From Melaminivora suipulveris (GTDB taxonomy: Bacteria > Pseudomonadota > Gammaproteobacteria > Burkholderiales > Burkholderiaceae_C): 64,000 nt of DNA. The notes below the pieces were generated by a model. It ran no database searches and had not been told where the DNA came from. It was given only the letters and a program-made list of their open reading frames with translations. Below are positions 1 to 8,937 of this stretch, piece after piece. The position numbers and the translations under genes are program-made. The DNA lies in contig NZ_CP027667.1 of assembly GCF_003008575.1 (NCBI RefSeq), forward strand, positions 3,434,001 through 3,498,000, given 5' to 3'. The first letter of the stretch is position 1, and each line of letters begins with the position of its first letter.

Positions 1-602
<602 letters not shown>

Positions 603-606
<4 letters not shown>

Positions 607-1550
607 GTGCAGCTCCTGGCGTCTGGCAGGGCCGCATCGACGACGAAGAACCTGGCACCACCGATCGCTGGCACCAGCGCGTGCGCGTTTTCGATGCCGC
701 TAGCCGCGGTGGCGTGGCGTTGATCGGTTTCGCGGTGGACGAGGGCGTGCGCCGCAACCACGGCCGGCCCGGCGCCGCGCAAGCGCCGCAGGCAGTTCGC
801 AAGGCGCTGGCCAATGTACCCATCATGGGCGAGCCGCCGCTTTGGGATGCGGGCGACATCGAGTGCACGGGCGATGATCTGGAGGCCGCGCAAGCGGCGC
901 TGGCGCAGCGCGTCGCGCAGGCGGCAGGGCAGGGCTGCTTGCCGCTGGTGCTGGGCGGCGGACATGAGGTGGCGTGGGGCACGTTCCAAGGTTTGGTGCA
1001 GGCGCAGCCTGATCGGCAGCGCCTCCTGGTGCTGAACCTGGACGCGCATTTCGACCTGCGCATGGCCGCGCACGCGAACTCGGGCACGCCGTTCAGGCAG
1101 ATGCACGAGAGTTGCGCCGCGCGCGGCAAGCCTTTCATCTACCGCGTGCTGGGCATCAGCCGTTTTGCCAACACGCAGGCGCTGTTCGACCGCGCCGACG
1201 CACTGGATGTGCGCTATTGGCTGGACGAAGCATTACAGACCGAAAGCGGCGTGCGCGCGGCGCTAGCCGAGCTGGCGCGCGAGCTGCAGGAGTGCGATGC
1301 GGTGTACCTCACTGTCGATATCGACGCGCTGCCGGCGGGCGTTGCGCCCGGCGTTTCGGCGCCGGCGCCGCTGGGCGTGCCGCTGTGGGCGCTGGAGCAG
1401 GCCATCGACCTGGTGCTCGCCAGCGGCAAGCTGTGCGGCGCCGACCTGGCCGAGATGAACCCGCAATTCGACCGCGACAACCTGACGGCCAAGGTCGCGG
1501 CGCGCATCGCAGCGCGCATCGCGCGTGGCAGCAACGTACAAGGAGACTGA
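603..1550 (+). CDS. hutG: N-formimidoylglutamase (formiminoglutamate hydrolase)
   Basis: This 315-residue ureohydrolase would release formamide and glutamate from N-formimino-glutamate, the last step of the short histidine pathway. Binuclear Mn ligands are visible: His121 (GGGHEVAWG), Asp147/His149/Asp151 (NLDAHFDLR) and Asp239/Asp241 (TVDID). The frame is open further upstream, but the start at 603 overlaps the hutU stop by 4 bp (ATGA), keeps the usual family length and begins the conserved sequence. An arginase or agmatinase role is less likely given the hut context. Confidence 0.95.
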
Positions 1551-1551
1551 T

Positions 1552-2400
1552 ATGCAGATGCGTGCGCGAGTGACCGACGCGATCGAACAACGCGTGCGCG
1601 AGCGCGTTACGCCAGAGCTGGTGCAGGCCTTTGCGCGCGATGGCGCCGTGTGCCTGCGCCGGTTGCTTACGCCCGACGAAGTGGCGCTGCTGCGCGCCGG
1701 CATCGACGCCAACCTGGCCCAGCCCAGCCCGCGCGCCAAGATCGCGAGCCGGCCGGATGATCCGGGGCGCTTTTTCGAGGATTTTTGCAACTGGCAGCAC
1801 ATCGAGCAGTTCGCACGCTTCGTCACCGATTCGCCGGTGGCGCTGGCGGCGCAGCGACTGATGCAGTCTCCCAGCGTGCGCCTGTACCACGACCACGTGC
1901 TGGTCAAGGAGCCCGGCACACGCCAGCGCACGCCCTGGCATCAGGACCAGCCCTACTACAACATCGAGGGCCGGCAGAACATCAGCATGTGGATACCGGT
2001 CGACCCGGTGCCGCGCAAGGCGACGCTGGAGTTCGTCGCTGGCTCGCACCTCGGGCCGTGGCTGATGCCGCGCAGCTTCATGGATCACCAGGCCAAGTGG
2101 TTCCCCGAAGGCAGCCTGGCCGACATGCCCGATATCGAAGCCGACCGCGCCGCGCACCCCATCCTGGGCTGGGCGGTCGAGCCTGGCGACGTAGTGTGTT
2201 TTCACATGCTGGCGCTGCACGGGGCCGGCGGCTTCGAGGGGCCGGGCCGCAGACGGGTGTTCTCGGTGCGTTTCATGGGCGGGGACACGCGCCATGCGCC
2301 GCGCGCCTGGAAGACTTCGCCTGAGTTTCCTGGCCTGCAATCCGAGCTGCCGTCCGGCGCGCCCATGGAGCATGCGCTGTTTCCCCTACTGCTCGGGTGA
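1552..2400 (+). CDS. PhyH-family Fe(II)/2-oxoglutarate dioxygenase within the hut operon
   Basis: This 282-residue protein belongs to the phytanoyl-CoA dioxygenase family of non-haem iron hydroxylases. The facial triad is visible as His130 and Asp132 (TPWHQDQPYYN) and His223 (LALHGAGG); a downstream Arg-rich strand (GRRRVFSVRF) would bind 2-oxoglutarate. An AAGGAG ribosome site precedes the ATG, which lies 1 bp after the hutG stop. Its substrate is unknown. Its position between hutG and hutD suggests it acts on an imidazole compound or related amino acid, but that is inference from context only. Confidence 0.9.
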   Translation: MQMRARVTDAIEQRVRERVTPELVQAFARDGAVCLRRLLTPDEVALLRAGIDANLAQPSPRAKIASRPDDPGRFFEDFCNWQHIEQFARFVTDSPVALAAQRLMQSPSVRLYHDHVLVKEPGTRQRTPWHQDQPYYNIEGRQNISMWIPVDPVPRKATLEFVAGSHLGPWLMPRSFMDHQAKWFPEGSLADMPDIEADRAAHPILGWAVEPGDVVCFHMLALHGAGGFEGPGRRRVFSVRFMGGDTRHAPRAWKTSPEFPGLQSELPSGAPMEHALFPLLLG

Positions 2401-2421
2401 GAAGGTGTGAGCGGGGCGCGT

Positions 2422-2988
2422 ATGCAGCGCTTTGATCTGCGCACCATCACCCCCACGCCGTGGAAGAACGGCGGCGGCAGCACGCGCGAGCTGGCTTGCT
2501 GGCCGCAGGGTGCGGGGCTGGAGGACTTCGGCTGGCGCGTGAGCGCCGCGCGCATCGAGCGCGCCGGGCCGTTCTCGGCCTTCGCCGGTGTGGATCGGCA
2601 GATCATGTTGCTGACGGGCGATGGCGTGCACCTGCGCGGCGCCGGCATCGACCACTGCCTGGATCAGCCCTGGCAGCCTTTCGCATTCGCCGGCGAGGTG
2701 CCTGTGCAATGCGAACTGCTGGGCGGCGCCTCCATGGATTTCAATCTGATGCTGCGCCGGGGTGCATGGCGCGGCAATGTTGCCGTGGTGCACGACCAGC
2801 CGGTATCTGCCAGCGGACACGCGGCCGGGCTGTGCCTGGTGTTGCGCGGCGCCTGGCGCGCGAATGCGGGCGCTGTCTTGTCCGAAGGCCAGGGCCTGTG
2901 GTGGAGCGAGCCTTGCGCGCTGGTCATGCAGCCCGCGTCGTCTCAGGGTTGCACGCTGGCCTGGGTGAGTCTTGAAATGGCCGAATAA
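2422..2988 (+). CDS. hutD: HutD-family cupin protein
   Basis: HutD proteins are small bicupins encoded in many hut operons and thought to limit histidine catabolism; no enzyme activity is established. The product (188 residues) begins MQRFDLRTITPTPWKNGGGS, and the PWKNGGGSTRE block is the family signature. The start at 2422 is chosen because it places Met directly before RFDL as in relatives; GTG codons at 2405 and 2407 are also possible. It lies 21 bp after the dioxygenase gene and is probably cotranscribed. Confidence 0.92.
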   Translation: MQRFDLRTITPTPWKNGGGSTRELACWPQGAGLEDFGWRVSAARIERAGPFSAFAGVDRQIMLLTGDGVHLRGAGIDHCLDQPWQPFAFAGEVPVQCELLGGASMDFNLMLRRGAWRGNVAVVHDQPVSASGHAAGLCLVLRGAWRANAGAVLSEGQGLWWSEPCALVMQPASSQGCTLAWVSLEMAE

Positions 2989-3000
2989 TGATGAAAACAG

Positions 3001-3050
3001 CCTTCAGTCAGCGTGAAATATACGCTCGCAGCTATGAATAATGTAGCGAA
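3001..3050 (+). repeat. Dispersed intergenic repeat, copy A
   Basis: The segment reads CCTTCAGTCAGCGTG, then ATATACGCTCG, then AGCTATGAATAATGTAGC. It is one copy of a family of about 50-60 bp seen throughout the window. This copy overlaps the candidate start codons of hutI at 3013 and 3034, so it now supplies the start region of that gene. Confidence 0.8.
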
Positions 3051-4308
3051 TAAACAAAGCCGGAACTTGGCACTGAAGAGCGCTGACGGCGTCTGGCACA
3101 ACCTGCGCCTGGCTGATGGCCTGGCCCGGCCGGATGTGGCGGTGCCGGTCGGCGCCACGGCCAGCGTGGTGGTGCAGGGCGGCAGCGTCCGCTGGGTGGG
3201 ACCGGATGCGTCGCTGCCGGCCGACTGCGCCGGCCTGCCGCGCCACGATGGCGCCGGGCTGCTGGCCACGCCCGGCCTGGTGGACTGCCACACGCACCTG
3301 GTCTACGGCGGCCAGCGCGCCAACGAATTCGCCATGCGCCTAGCAGGCGCCAGCTACGAGGAGGTGGCGCGCGCGGGCGGCGGCATCGTGAGCAGCGTGC
3401 GCGCCACGCGCGCGGCCAGCGAGGACGAACTGTTCGCCGCCGCGCTGCCGCGTCTGCACAGCCTGCTGGACGAGGGTGTATGCGCCATCGAGATCAAGTC
3501 CGGCTACGGCCTGGCTCTGGAGCATGAGGCCAAGCAGTTGCGGGTGGCGCGCCGGCTGGGCCGGGAGTTGGGCGTTACCGTGCGCACGACTTTTCTGGGC
3601 GCGCACGCGCTGCCGCCCGAATACGCCGGCCGCAGCCAGGACTACATCGACCTGATCTGCCGCGAGATGCTGCCCGCGCTGCACGCCGAAGGTCTGGTGG
3701 ACGCCGTGGACGTGTTCTGCGAGCGCATTGCGTTCTCGCTGGCCGAGACCGAGCAGGTCTTCGCCGCCGCCGCGCGCTTGAGGCTGCCGGTCAAGCTGCA
3801 TGCCGAGCAGCTGTCCGATATGCAGGGTGCGCAGCTGGCCGCGCGCTATGGCGCGCTGTCGTGCGATCACATCGAGCATCTGTCGGAAGACGGCGTCGCG
3901 GCCATGGCGCGCGCCGGCACAGTCGCCGTGCTGCTGCCCGGCGCCTTCTACACCCTGCGCGACACACAACTGCCGCCCATCGGCGCGCTGCGCGCCGCTG
4001 GCGTACCCATGGCCGTCGCCACCGACCACAACCCCGGCACCTCGCCGGCCTTGAGCCTGCTGCTCATGGCCAACATGGCGTGCACGCTGTTTCGATTGAC
4101 GGTGCCCGAGGCGCTGGCCGGCATCACCACACATGCGGCGCGCGCGCTGGGCTTGCAGGACACGCACGGCCTGCTCGCATCCGGCCGCCCGGCCAACTTC
4201 GTGCTCTGGCCGTTCAGTGACGCGGCCGAGCTGGCCTACTGGTTCGGTCACAAGCCGGCGCACACCATCGTGCGCCAGGGCCGCATCGTCAACCCAAGAC
4301 ACCCGTAG
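3034..4308 (+). CDS. hutI: Imidazolonepropionase
   Basis: HutI hydrolyses 4-imidazolone-5-propionate to N-formimino-glutamate, the third step of histidine degradation. It is an amidohydrolase-superfamily enzyme. The metal-binding blocks are visible: [30 protein letters not shown] and [10 protein letters not shown]. From 3034 it is 424 residues, slightly longer than the usual 400-410. The 5' end is uncertain because repeat copy A covers both ATG codons (3013 and 3034) and neither has a good ribosome site. The conserved part starts near [14 protein letters not shown]. It is the last hut gene here. Confidence 0.94.
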   Translation: MNNVANKQSRNLALKSADGVWHNLRLADGLARPDVAVPVGATASVVVQGGSVRWVGPDASLPADCAGLPRHDGAGLLATPGLVDCHTHLVYGGQRANEFAMRLAGASYEEVARAGGGIVSSVRATRAASEDELFAAALPRLHSLLDEGVCAIEIKSGYGLALEHEAKQLRVARRLGRELGVTVRTTFLGAHALPPEYAGRSQDYIDLICREMLPALHAEGLVDAVDVFCERIAFSLAETEQVFAAAARLRLPVKLHAEQLSDMQGAQLAARYGALSCDHIEHLSEDGVAAMARAGTVAVLLPGAFYTLRDTQLPPIGALRAAGVPMAVATDHNPGTSPALSLLLMANMACTLFRLTVPEALAGITTHAARALGLQDTHGLLASGRPANFVLWPFSDAAELAYWFGHKPAHTIVRQGRIVNPRHP

Positions 4309-4335
4309 ACCAACGCCGGCGCGAATCCGGGCCTG

Positions 4336-4363
4336 TTGCCGCCGGCACCTGTGTCGCTAAAAT
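4336..4363 (+). promoter_or_regulatory. Candidate sigma-70 promoter of the 4373 gene
   Basis: TTGCCG at 4336-4341 and TAAAAT at 4358-4363 are separated by 16 bp. The ATG at 4373 begins only 9 nt after the -10 box, so a transcript starting at the usual distance would have almost no leader. Confidence 0.5.
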
Positions 4364-4372
4364 CCCCTCGCC

Positions 4373-4633
4373 ATGGACACCTTCGCCGCCTTACCCGCCG
4401 TGCCGGATCAGCCCGAGTCGCCACAGGGCTGGGGCCCGCGTTTTCGCATGCCGCTATACCGCCCCGGCACACGCGTGCGCCACGCCGGCTCCTGGGAGAC
4501 GGTGAGCCACGTCGCGCTGCGCCGCCACGATTTGAGCGTGTACCTGGTCGGACGCAACGAGCCGGTCGATCCGCTGCACATCGAGCTCGAACCCACGGTA
4601 TTCACCACACTGCGCGCGTCAACCGCGCAGTGA
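4373..4633 (+). CDS. Small conserved-type hypothetical protein
   Basis: An 86-residue soluble protein of unknown function. The middle (RFRMPLYRPGTRVRHAGSWETVSHV) looks like a small beta-barrel or SH3-like fold of the kind that begins many short bacterial proteins, but I cannot name a family. No signal peptide or membrane segment is seen. It ends 7 bp from the convergent psd stop. The likely promoter is 9 nt before the ATG. Confidence 0.7.
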   Translation: MDTFAALPAVPDQPESPQGWGPRFRMPLYRPGTRVRHAGSWETVSHVALRRHDLSVYLVGRNEPVDPLHIELEPTVFTTLRASTAQ

Positions 4634-4640
4634 CGAGGGC

Positions 4641-5486
4641 TCAGGCGCGGCGTGCCATCGCCTCGCCCAGCGTCGCCACGCGCCCTGCCTGCCAGCCCGG
4701 CTCGAAGCGGATCGCGCTGCGCTGGAACAGCACGATGGCCGTGGAGCCCAGCATGAAGCGCCCCATTTCCTCGCCCTTGCGCAGCGCGATGGCCTGATCG
4801 GCGTAGTCCCAGCGGCGCGGCGCGCTGGTGCGCGGCGGGTTGACCTGGCCGTGCCAGACCGTGGCCATGCTGCCGACGATGGTGGCGCCCACCAACACCA
4901 GCACCATGGGGCCCAGGGGCGTCTCGAACAGCGAGACCACGCGCTCGTTGCGCGCGAAAAGCCCCGGCACGCCGCGCGCCGTGAGCGCGTTGACGGAAAA
5001 CAGCGCGCCCGGCACGTATTCCATGCGCAGCAGGCGCCCGTCGCAGGGCATGTGCACGCGGTGGTAGTCGCGCGGGCTCAGGTAGATGGTGGCAAAGCTG
5101 CCGTCCTGGAACGTGGCGGCCAGCGCCGCGTCGCCCCCCACCAGCGCGGTGGTGCTGTAGCGGTGCCCCTTGGCCTGGAAGATCTGGTCGCCCTCGATGG
5201 CGCCCAGCTGGCTGACTGCGCCATCGGCCGGGCAGACCACGGCGGCATCTGCAATGGGCCGCGCGCCGGGGCGCAGGGCGCGGGTGAAGAAATCGTTGAA
5301 CGTGGCGTAGCTGGCGATGTCCGGGTCCGCCGCCTCCTGCATGTCGACGCGGTAGTAATCCACGAAGCGGCTGATGGCGCGGGTGGTCAGCGCGCCGGCG
5401 CGCGCCGAGGCGAACTTGCCGGCCAGCACGGTCATGGCCTGTTTGGGCAACAAATACTGGGGCAGGACGGCAAGGCGATCGGACAC
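4641..5486 (-). CDS. psd: Phosphatidylserine decarboxylase proenzyme
   Basis: Psd makes phosphatidylethanolamine from phosphatidylserine at the inner membrane. The 281-residue proenzyme is the usual length. It contains the self-cleavage motif LGST at 246-249, where Gly247-Ser248 is cut and Ser248 becomes the pyruvoyl group. Asp88 (CPADGAV) and His145 (DYHRVHMP) complete the maturation triad by comparison with the E. coli enzyme. It is convergent with the small gene at 4373 and apparently monocistronic. The pathway links to the phosphoethanolamine transferase at 30.6 kb, which would use its product. Confidence 0.97.
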   Translation of the reverse strand: MSDRLAVLPQYLLPKQAMTVLAGKFASARAGALTTRAISRFVDYYRVDMQEAADPDIASYATFNDFFTRALRPGARPIADAAVVCPADGAVSQLGAIEGDQIFQAKGHRYSTTALVGGDAALAATFQDGSFATIYLSPRDYHRVHMPCDGRLLRMEYVPGALFSVNALTARGVPGLFARNERVVSLFETPLGPMVLVLVGATIVGSMATVWHGQVNPPRTSAPRRWDYADQAIALRKGEEMGRFMLGSTAIVLFQRSAIRFEPGWQAGRVATLGEAMARRA

Positions 5487-5800
5487 GGCGTGGGGCTAGG
5501 TTGGCTGGGGCCGGCCCATTGTAGGGGCGGGCTTGAGGCGCCGGCATGGCGCTTTGCGGGGCAAAGCGGTACAATCGACCGGTTTAGCACAGCGCCACGC
5601 CTGCTGCTGTCACGGGGCCAAACCCGGCCAAGCCTCCACGCGGCCGCCACCCCGTCTCCCTGCGCCTACGGGCGCAGTGTCTTTTCCAGCCTGCAATAGC
5701 ACCGTGCTTCGCGCCCGCGAAGGGTCTGCGTGGTTCCCGGCCTACGGGCGCCTCGGACTCGGACGCACCCGCAAACCGTTTCATCAAAATATCATCATTC
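5487..5800 (+). other. Intergenic region: long leader of infA
   Basis: This 314-bp gap lies between the psd start and infA. A TACAAT -10-like hexamer sits at 5570-5575. If used it gives a leader of over 200 nt. The leader holds the attenuator-like hairpin at 5660-5685 and a second copy of the hairpin loop segment CCTACGGGCGC near 5743. No coding sequence is supported. Confidence 0.45.
5660..5685 (+). terminator. Attenuator-like hairpin in the infA leader
   Basis: CTGCGCC (5660-5666) and GGCGCAG (5671-5677) pair around TACG, followed by TGTCTTTT. It resembles an intrinsic terminator on the plus strand about 115 nt before infA. Confidence 0.45.
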
Positions 5801-6070
5801 ATGGCCAAAGAAGAACTCATCGAGATGCAGGGCAGCGTCACCGAAGTGCTGCCCGACTCGCGCTTTCGCGTGACGCTGGACAACGGACACCAGCTGATCG
5901 CCTACACCGGCGGCAAGATGCGCAAGCACCACATCCGCATCCTGGCCGGCGACAAGGTGTCGCTGGAGATGTCGCCCTACGACCTGACCAAGGGCCGCAT
6001 CACCTTCCGCCACCTGCCCGGCCGTGGTCCTGGCCCCGGCCCTGGGGCGCGGCCGGGCGCACGGCGCTGA
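5801..6070 (+). CDS. infA: Translation initiation factor IF-1 with C-terminal Gly/Pro/Arg tail
   Basis: IF-1 binds the 30S A site during initiation. Residues 1-70 form the S1/OB fold with the family blocks [36 protein letters not shown] and [11 protein letters not shown]. The protein is 89 residues against 72 in E. coli; the extra tail is rich in Gly, Pro and Arg (about residues 72-89). Longer IF-1 variants are known in Burkholderiales, so this may be a second infA copy rather than the one in the ribosomal-protein cluster. tRNA-Pro follows 65 bp later. Confidence 0.95.
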   Translation: MAKEELIEMQGSVTEVLPDSRFRVTLDNGHQLIAYTGGKMRKHHIRILAGDKVSLEMSPYDLTKGRITFRHLPGRGPGPGPGARPGARR

Positions 6071-6135
6071 AGGCTCAGCAAATAATGGTCGTGCTGGCCG
6101 TCGCCTGCTCTCCAGCGGGTTAGAATTCCGGCTGT

Positions 6136-6212
6136 CGGAGCGTAGCGCAGCCTGGTAGCGCATCTGCTTTGGGAGCAGAGGGTCGCGAGTTCGAATCCCG
6201 CCGCTCCGACCA
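6136..6212 (+). tRNA. tRNA-Pro (anticodon TGG)
   Basis: A 77-nt cloverleaf with acceptor stem CGGAGCG/CGCTCCG, discriminator A and encoded CCA (6210-6212). The anticodon stem TCTGC/GCAGA closes loop TTTGGGA with anticodon TGG at 6170-6172. The T arm has GTTCGAATCC. It is followed by a terminator at 6221. Confidence 0.98.
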
Positions 6213-6220
6213 ATGAAATC

Positions 6221-6252
6221 AAGGGGTTGCATCGTTTTGGTGCAACCCCTTT
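6221..6252 (+). terminator. Intrinsic terminator after tRNA-Pro
   Basis: An 11-bp stem, AAGGGGTTGCA with TGCAACCCCTT, closes a 9-nt loop and starts 8 bp after the tRNA 3' end, followed by TTC. Confidence 0.8.
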
Positions 6253-6315
6253 CACATTGGTGCGGTCTGCCCATCATCACGCGTGCCGCACCTGCCATGG
6301 CTTAAGCTTGCAGCC

Positions 6316-7074
6316 ATGGCCCACATCACCTTTTCCCCGCCGTACACCCCGGCATGCCACGTCGTGCAACAGCTGCGCGAGCGGGGTTATGCCGTACTGC
6401 GGCCCAGCGATACCGCCAGCTGGGCCGGCTGCACGCTGGCACAGCTGCAGGCGCTGGCGGCTGACTGGGCGGGGCTGCCGCCCGACGAGCATTTGAAGGA
6501 CGGCGGGCGCTACCGCAACCGCAGGCACGCCAGCTTCGTGCTGGCGGACGGATCGATTGCGCCGGTGCCGCACCGGGCGCATTACCAGCCGGTGGAATAC
6601 AACGCCCTGCACGGCGGCATGCGCCGCTGGTTTGCGCCCATGCTGGATGCCACGCTGGCGCAGCCCGGCTGGCAGGCGCTGGTCAAGGCTGCGGCGGACA
6701 CGGCACGCGCGGCGCTGGACCCCGCGGCCGCGCGCTGGTTCGTCGAGGCGCACCAGTTCCGCATCGACACCGAAGGCGGCATCGGCCGGCCCACGCCCGA
6801 GGGCGCGCACCGCGATGGGGTGGACCTGGTGGCGGTCTTCCTCATCGCGCGCGAGGGCGTCAAAGGCGGCGAGACACGCATCTTCGAGGCGACCGGCCCG
6901 AGCGGGCAGCGCTTCACCCTGGACGAGCCCTGGTCGGTCATGCTGCTGGACGACGCGCGCATGATCCACGAGACCACACCCATCCAGCCCGAATCCGGCC
7001 ACGGCTGGCGCGACACGCTGGTGCTGACCTGTCGGCGCGGCGGCTTTCTGGGAGATGATGACGCGACGGCATGA
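6316..7074 (+). CDS. 2OG-Fe dioxygenase family protein
   Basis: A 252-residue protein of the 2OG-Fe dioxygenase family that includes free amino-acid hydroxylases (PF10014 type, from memory). Iron ligands are seen as His165 and Asp167 (GAHRDGVDLV) and His218 (MIHETTPI). The sequence NRRHASFVLADG near the N-terminus and the C-terminal WRDTLVLTCRR also fit the family. ATG 6316 is preferred over the upstream GTG at 6283 because the fold begins there. No partner genes indicate a substrate; amino-acid hydroxylation is inference from family members. Confidence 0.85.
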   Translation: MAHITFSPPYTPACHVVQQLRERGYAVLRPSDTASWAGCTLAQLQALAADWAGLPPDEHLKDGGRYRNRRHASFVLADGSIAPVPHRAHYQPVEYNALHGGMRRWFAPMLDATLAQPGWQALVKAAADTARAALDPAAARWFVEAHQFRIDTEGGIGRPTPEGAHRDGVDLVAVFLIAREGVKGGETRIFEATGPSGQRFTLDEPWSVMLLDDARMIHETTPIQPESGHGWRDTLVLTCRRGGFLGDDDATA

Positions 7075-7150
7075 GCCAGCCGCCGCATGCACCCGGCGCG
7101 CGGCGCGGAGCCAGCACCCTTCATTCATGCAACTACCGAGGAGGTAACCC

Positions 7151-7591
7151 ATGTTCCAGCACATCCTGATTCCCGTTGACGGTTCCGAGACATCGATGCA
7201 GGCGGTCGCCAAGGGGGCCGCCCTGGCCAAGATTTTTGGCAGCAGGGTCACGGTGATGTACGTGGTCGATCCCTATCCGTTCACCGGCGTCGGGGCCGAT
7301 TTCGCCTACGGCCAGGCGCAGTACCTGAGCGCGGCGACGGCCGAGGCCAACACCGCGCTGGATGCCGCCAAGGCCGCCGTCCAGCAGGCGGGCGTCGAGT
7401 CTGTGACCTCGTTGGTCGGTGAGGGCCACGCCATCCATGACGGCATCGTGCGCGCCGTCGAGAGCACCGGCGCCGACCTGATCGTCATGGGCTCGCACGG
7501 CCGCCGCGGGCTGGAAAAGCTGGTGCTGGGCAGCGTGACGCAGCGCGTGCTGGGCGCGGCCCACATCCCGGTGCTGGTCGTGCGCGCCTGA
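7151..7591 (+). CDS. Universal stress protein, UspA family
   Basis: A 146-residue single-domain Usp protein, likely a homodimer. The ATP-binding signature is present as GSHGRRGLEKLVLGSVTQRV near residues 115-134, so it belongs to the ATP-binding branch. An excellent ribosome site (GAGGAGGT) precedes the ATG by 7 nt. It is monocistronic and ends at a strong terminator shared with the convergent thiolase gene. Confidence 0.95.
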   Translation: MFQHILIPVDGSETSMQAVAKGAALAKIFGSRVTVMYVVDPYPFTGVGADFAYGQAQYLSAATAEANTALDAAKAAVQQAGVESVTSLVGEGHAIHDGIVRAVESTGADLIVMGSHGRRGLEKLVLGSVTQRVLGAAHIPVLVVRA

Positions 7592-7607
7592 ACATCACCG
7601 CTTCCAC

Positions 7608-7637
7608 AAAAAACGGCTGCCGAGGCAGCCGTTTTTC
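7608..7637. terminator. Bidirectional intrinsic terminator
   Basis: AAAAAACGGCTGC and GCAGCCGTTTTTC pair around CGAG. Flanking A and T runs let it stop both the universal stress protein transcript and the convergent thiolase transcript. Confidence 0.9.
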
Positions 7638-7658
7638 ATGGGCGCAGATGCGCTGCGC

Positions 7659-8843
7659 TCAGATGCGCTCGAAGATCGCCGCGATACCCTGGCCGCCACC
7701 GATGCACATGGTCACCAGCGCGTAGCGGCCCTGGATGCGCTGCAACTCGTGCAACGCCTTCACGGTGATCAGCGCGCCGGTGGCGCCGATGGGGTGACCC
7801 AGCGAGATGCCCGAGCCGTTGGGGTTGACGCGGGCCGGGTCCAGCCCCAGGTCGCGCGTGACGGCGCAGGCCTGCGCGGCAAAGGCCTCGTTGGCCTCGA
7901 TCACGTCCAGGTCGGAGGCTTTGAGGCCCGCCTTCTTCAGTGCCGCCTGCGTGGCTGGCACCGGGCCGATGCCCATGTACTTGGGGTCCACGCCCGCATG
8001 CGCGTAGGCCACCAAGCGCGCCATGGGCTTGGCGCCGCGCGCCTGGGCCGCCTTGGCGTCCATCAGCACCAGTGCGGCGGCGGCGTCGTTGATGCCCGAG
8101 GCGTTGCCGGCGGTGACGGTGCCGTTTTCCTTGGTGAACACCGGCTTGAGCTTGGCCATGTCGTCCATGCTGGCGCCAGCGCGGAAGTGCTCGTCGTTAG
8201 TGAACTGCACCTCGCCCTTTTTCGACTTGAGCGTGACCGGGACGATCTGCTCCTTGAAGTGGCCCGCCTGCGTGGCGCGCTCGGCGCGGTTGTGGCTCTC
8301 CACCGCCAGGCGGTCCTGGTCCTCGCGCGTGATGCCCCACTTGGCGGCGATGTTCTCGGCCGTCACGCCCATGTGGATGTTGTGGAACGGGTCGTGCAGC
8401 GCGCCCATCATCATGTCGATCATCTTGAAATCGCCCATGCGCGCGCCCCAGCGGCTGGTGAGGCTGGCGTACGGCGCACGGCTCATGTTCTCGGCACCGG
8501 CGCCGATGGCGATGTCGGCGTCGCCCAGCAGGATGCTCTGCGCGGCCGAGACCACGGCCTGCAGGCCCGAACCGCACAGGCGGTTGACGTTGAAGGCGGG
8601 CGTGGACTCCGCGCAGCCGCCCTCGATGGCGGCCACGCGCGAGAGGTACATGTCGCGCGGCTCGGTGTTCACGACGTGGCCGAACACCACATGGCCCACG
8701 TCCTTGCCTTCGACCTGCGCGCGGGCGAGCGCCTCGCGCACCACGGTCGCCCCCAGTTGCGTGGGCGGCACATCCTTCAGGCTGCCGCCAAAGGTGCCGA
8801 TGGCGGTGCGCACGGCGCTGACGACGACGACTTCACGGGTCAT
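7659..8843 (-). CDS. bktB: Beta-ketothiolase, BktB type
   Basis: A 394-residue thiolase that would interconvert acyl-CoA plus acetyl-CoA with 3-ketoacyl-CoA. Active-site residues are Cys90 (VNRLCGSGLQ), His350 (SLGHPIGATGA) and Cys380 (MCIGGGQG). It is closely similar over its length, from memory, to BktB of Cupriavidus, which accepts C4-C5 substrates and can feed polyhydroxyalkanoate synthesis. The start at 8843 is set by AGGAG 8 nt upstream; a frame extension to 8861 lacks this. There is no phaB or phaC nearby, so its pathway role is unproven. Confidence 0.94.
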   Translation of the reverse strand: MTREVVVVSAVRTAIGTFGGSLKDVPPTQLGATVVREALARAQVEGKDVGHVVFGHVVNTEPRDMYLSRVAAIEGGCAESTPAFNVNRLCGSGLQAVVSAAQSILLGDADIAIGAGAENMSRAPYASLTSRWGARMGDFKMIDMMMGALHDPFHNIHMGVTAENIAAKWGITREDQDRLAVESHNRAERATQAGHFKEQIVPVTLKSKKGEVQFTNDEHFRAGASMDDMAKLKPVFTKENGTVTAGNASGINDAAAALVLMDAKAAQARGAKPMARLVAYAHAGVDPKYMGIGPVPATQAALKKAGLKASDLDVIEANEAFAAQACAVTRDLGLDPARVNPNGSGISLGHPIGATGALITVKALHELQRIQGRYALVTMCIGGGQGIAAIFERI

Positions 8844-8880
8844 GGTTTTCTCCTGTTGCAATGAAAAATCAAGTCAAAAG

Positions 8881-8931
8881 TGCCTTCAGTCGGCGTGAAT
8901 AAAGCGCATCATGCTATAAAAATAGTAGTGA
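8881..8931 (+). repeat. Dispersed intergenic repeat, copy B
   Basis: It reads CCTTCAGTCGGCGTGAATAA, then AGCGCATCAT, then GCTATAAAAATAGTAGTG. It lies between the bktB start and the SDR stop. Together with copies H and I it is one of the best-preserved members. Confidence 0.85.
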
Positions 8932-8937
8932 AACGCC

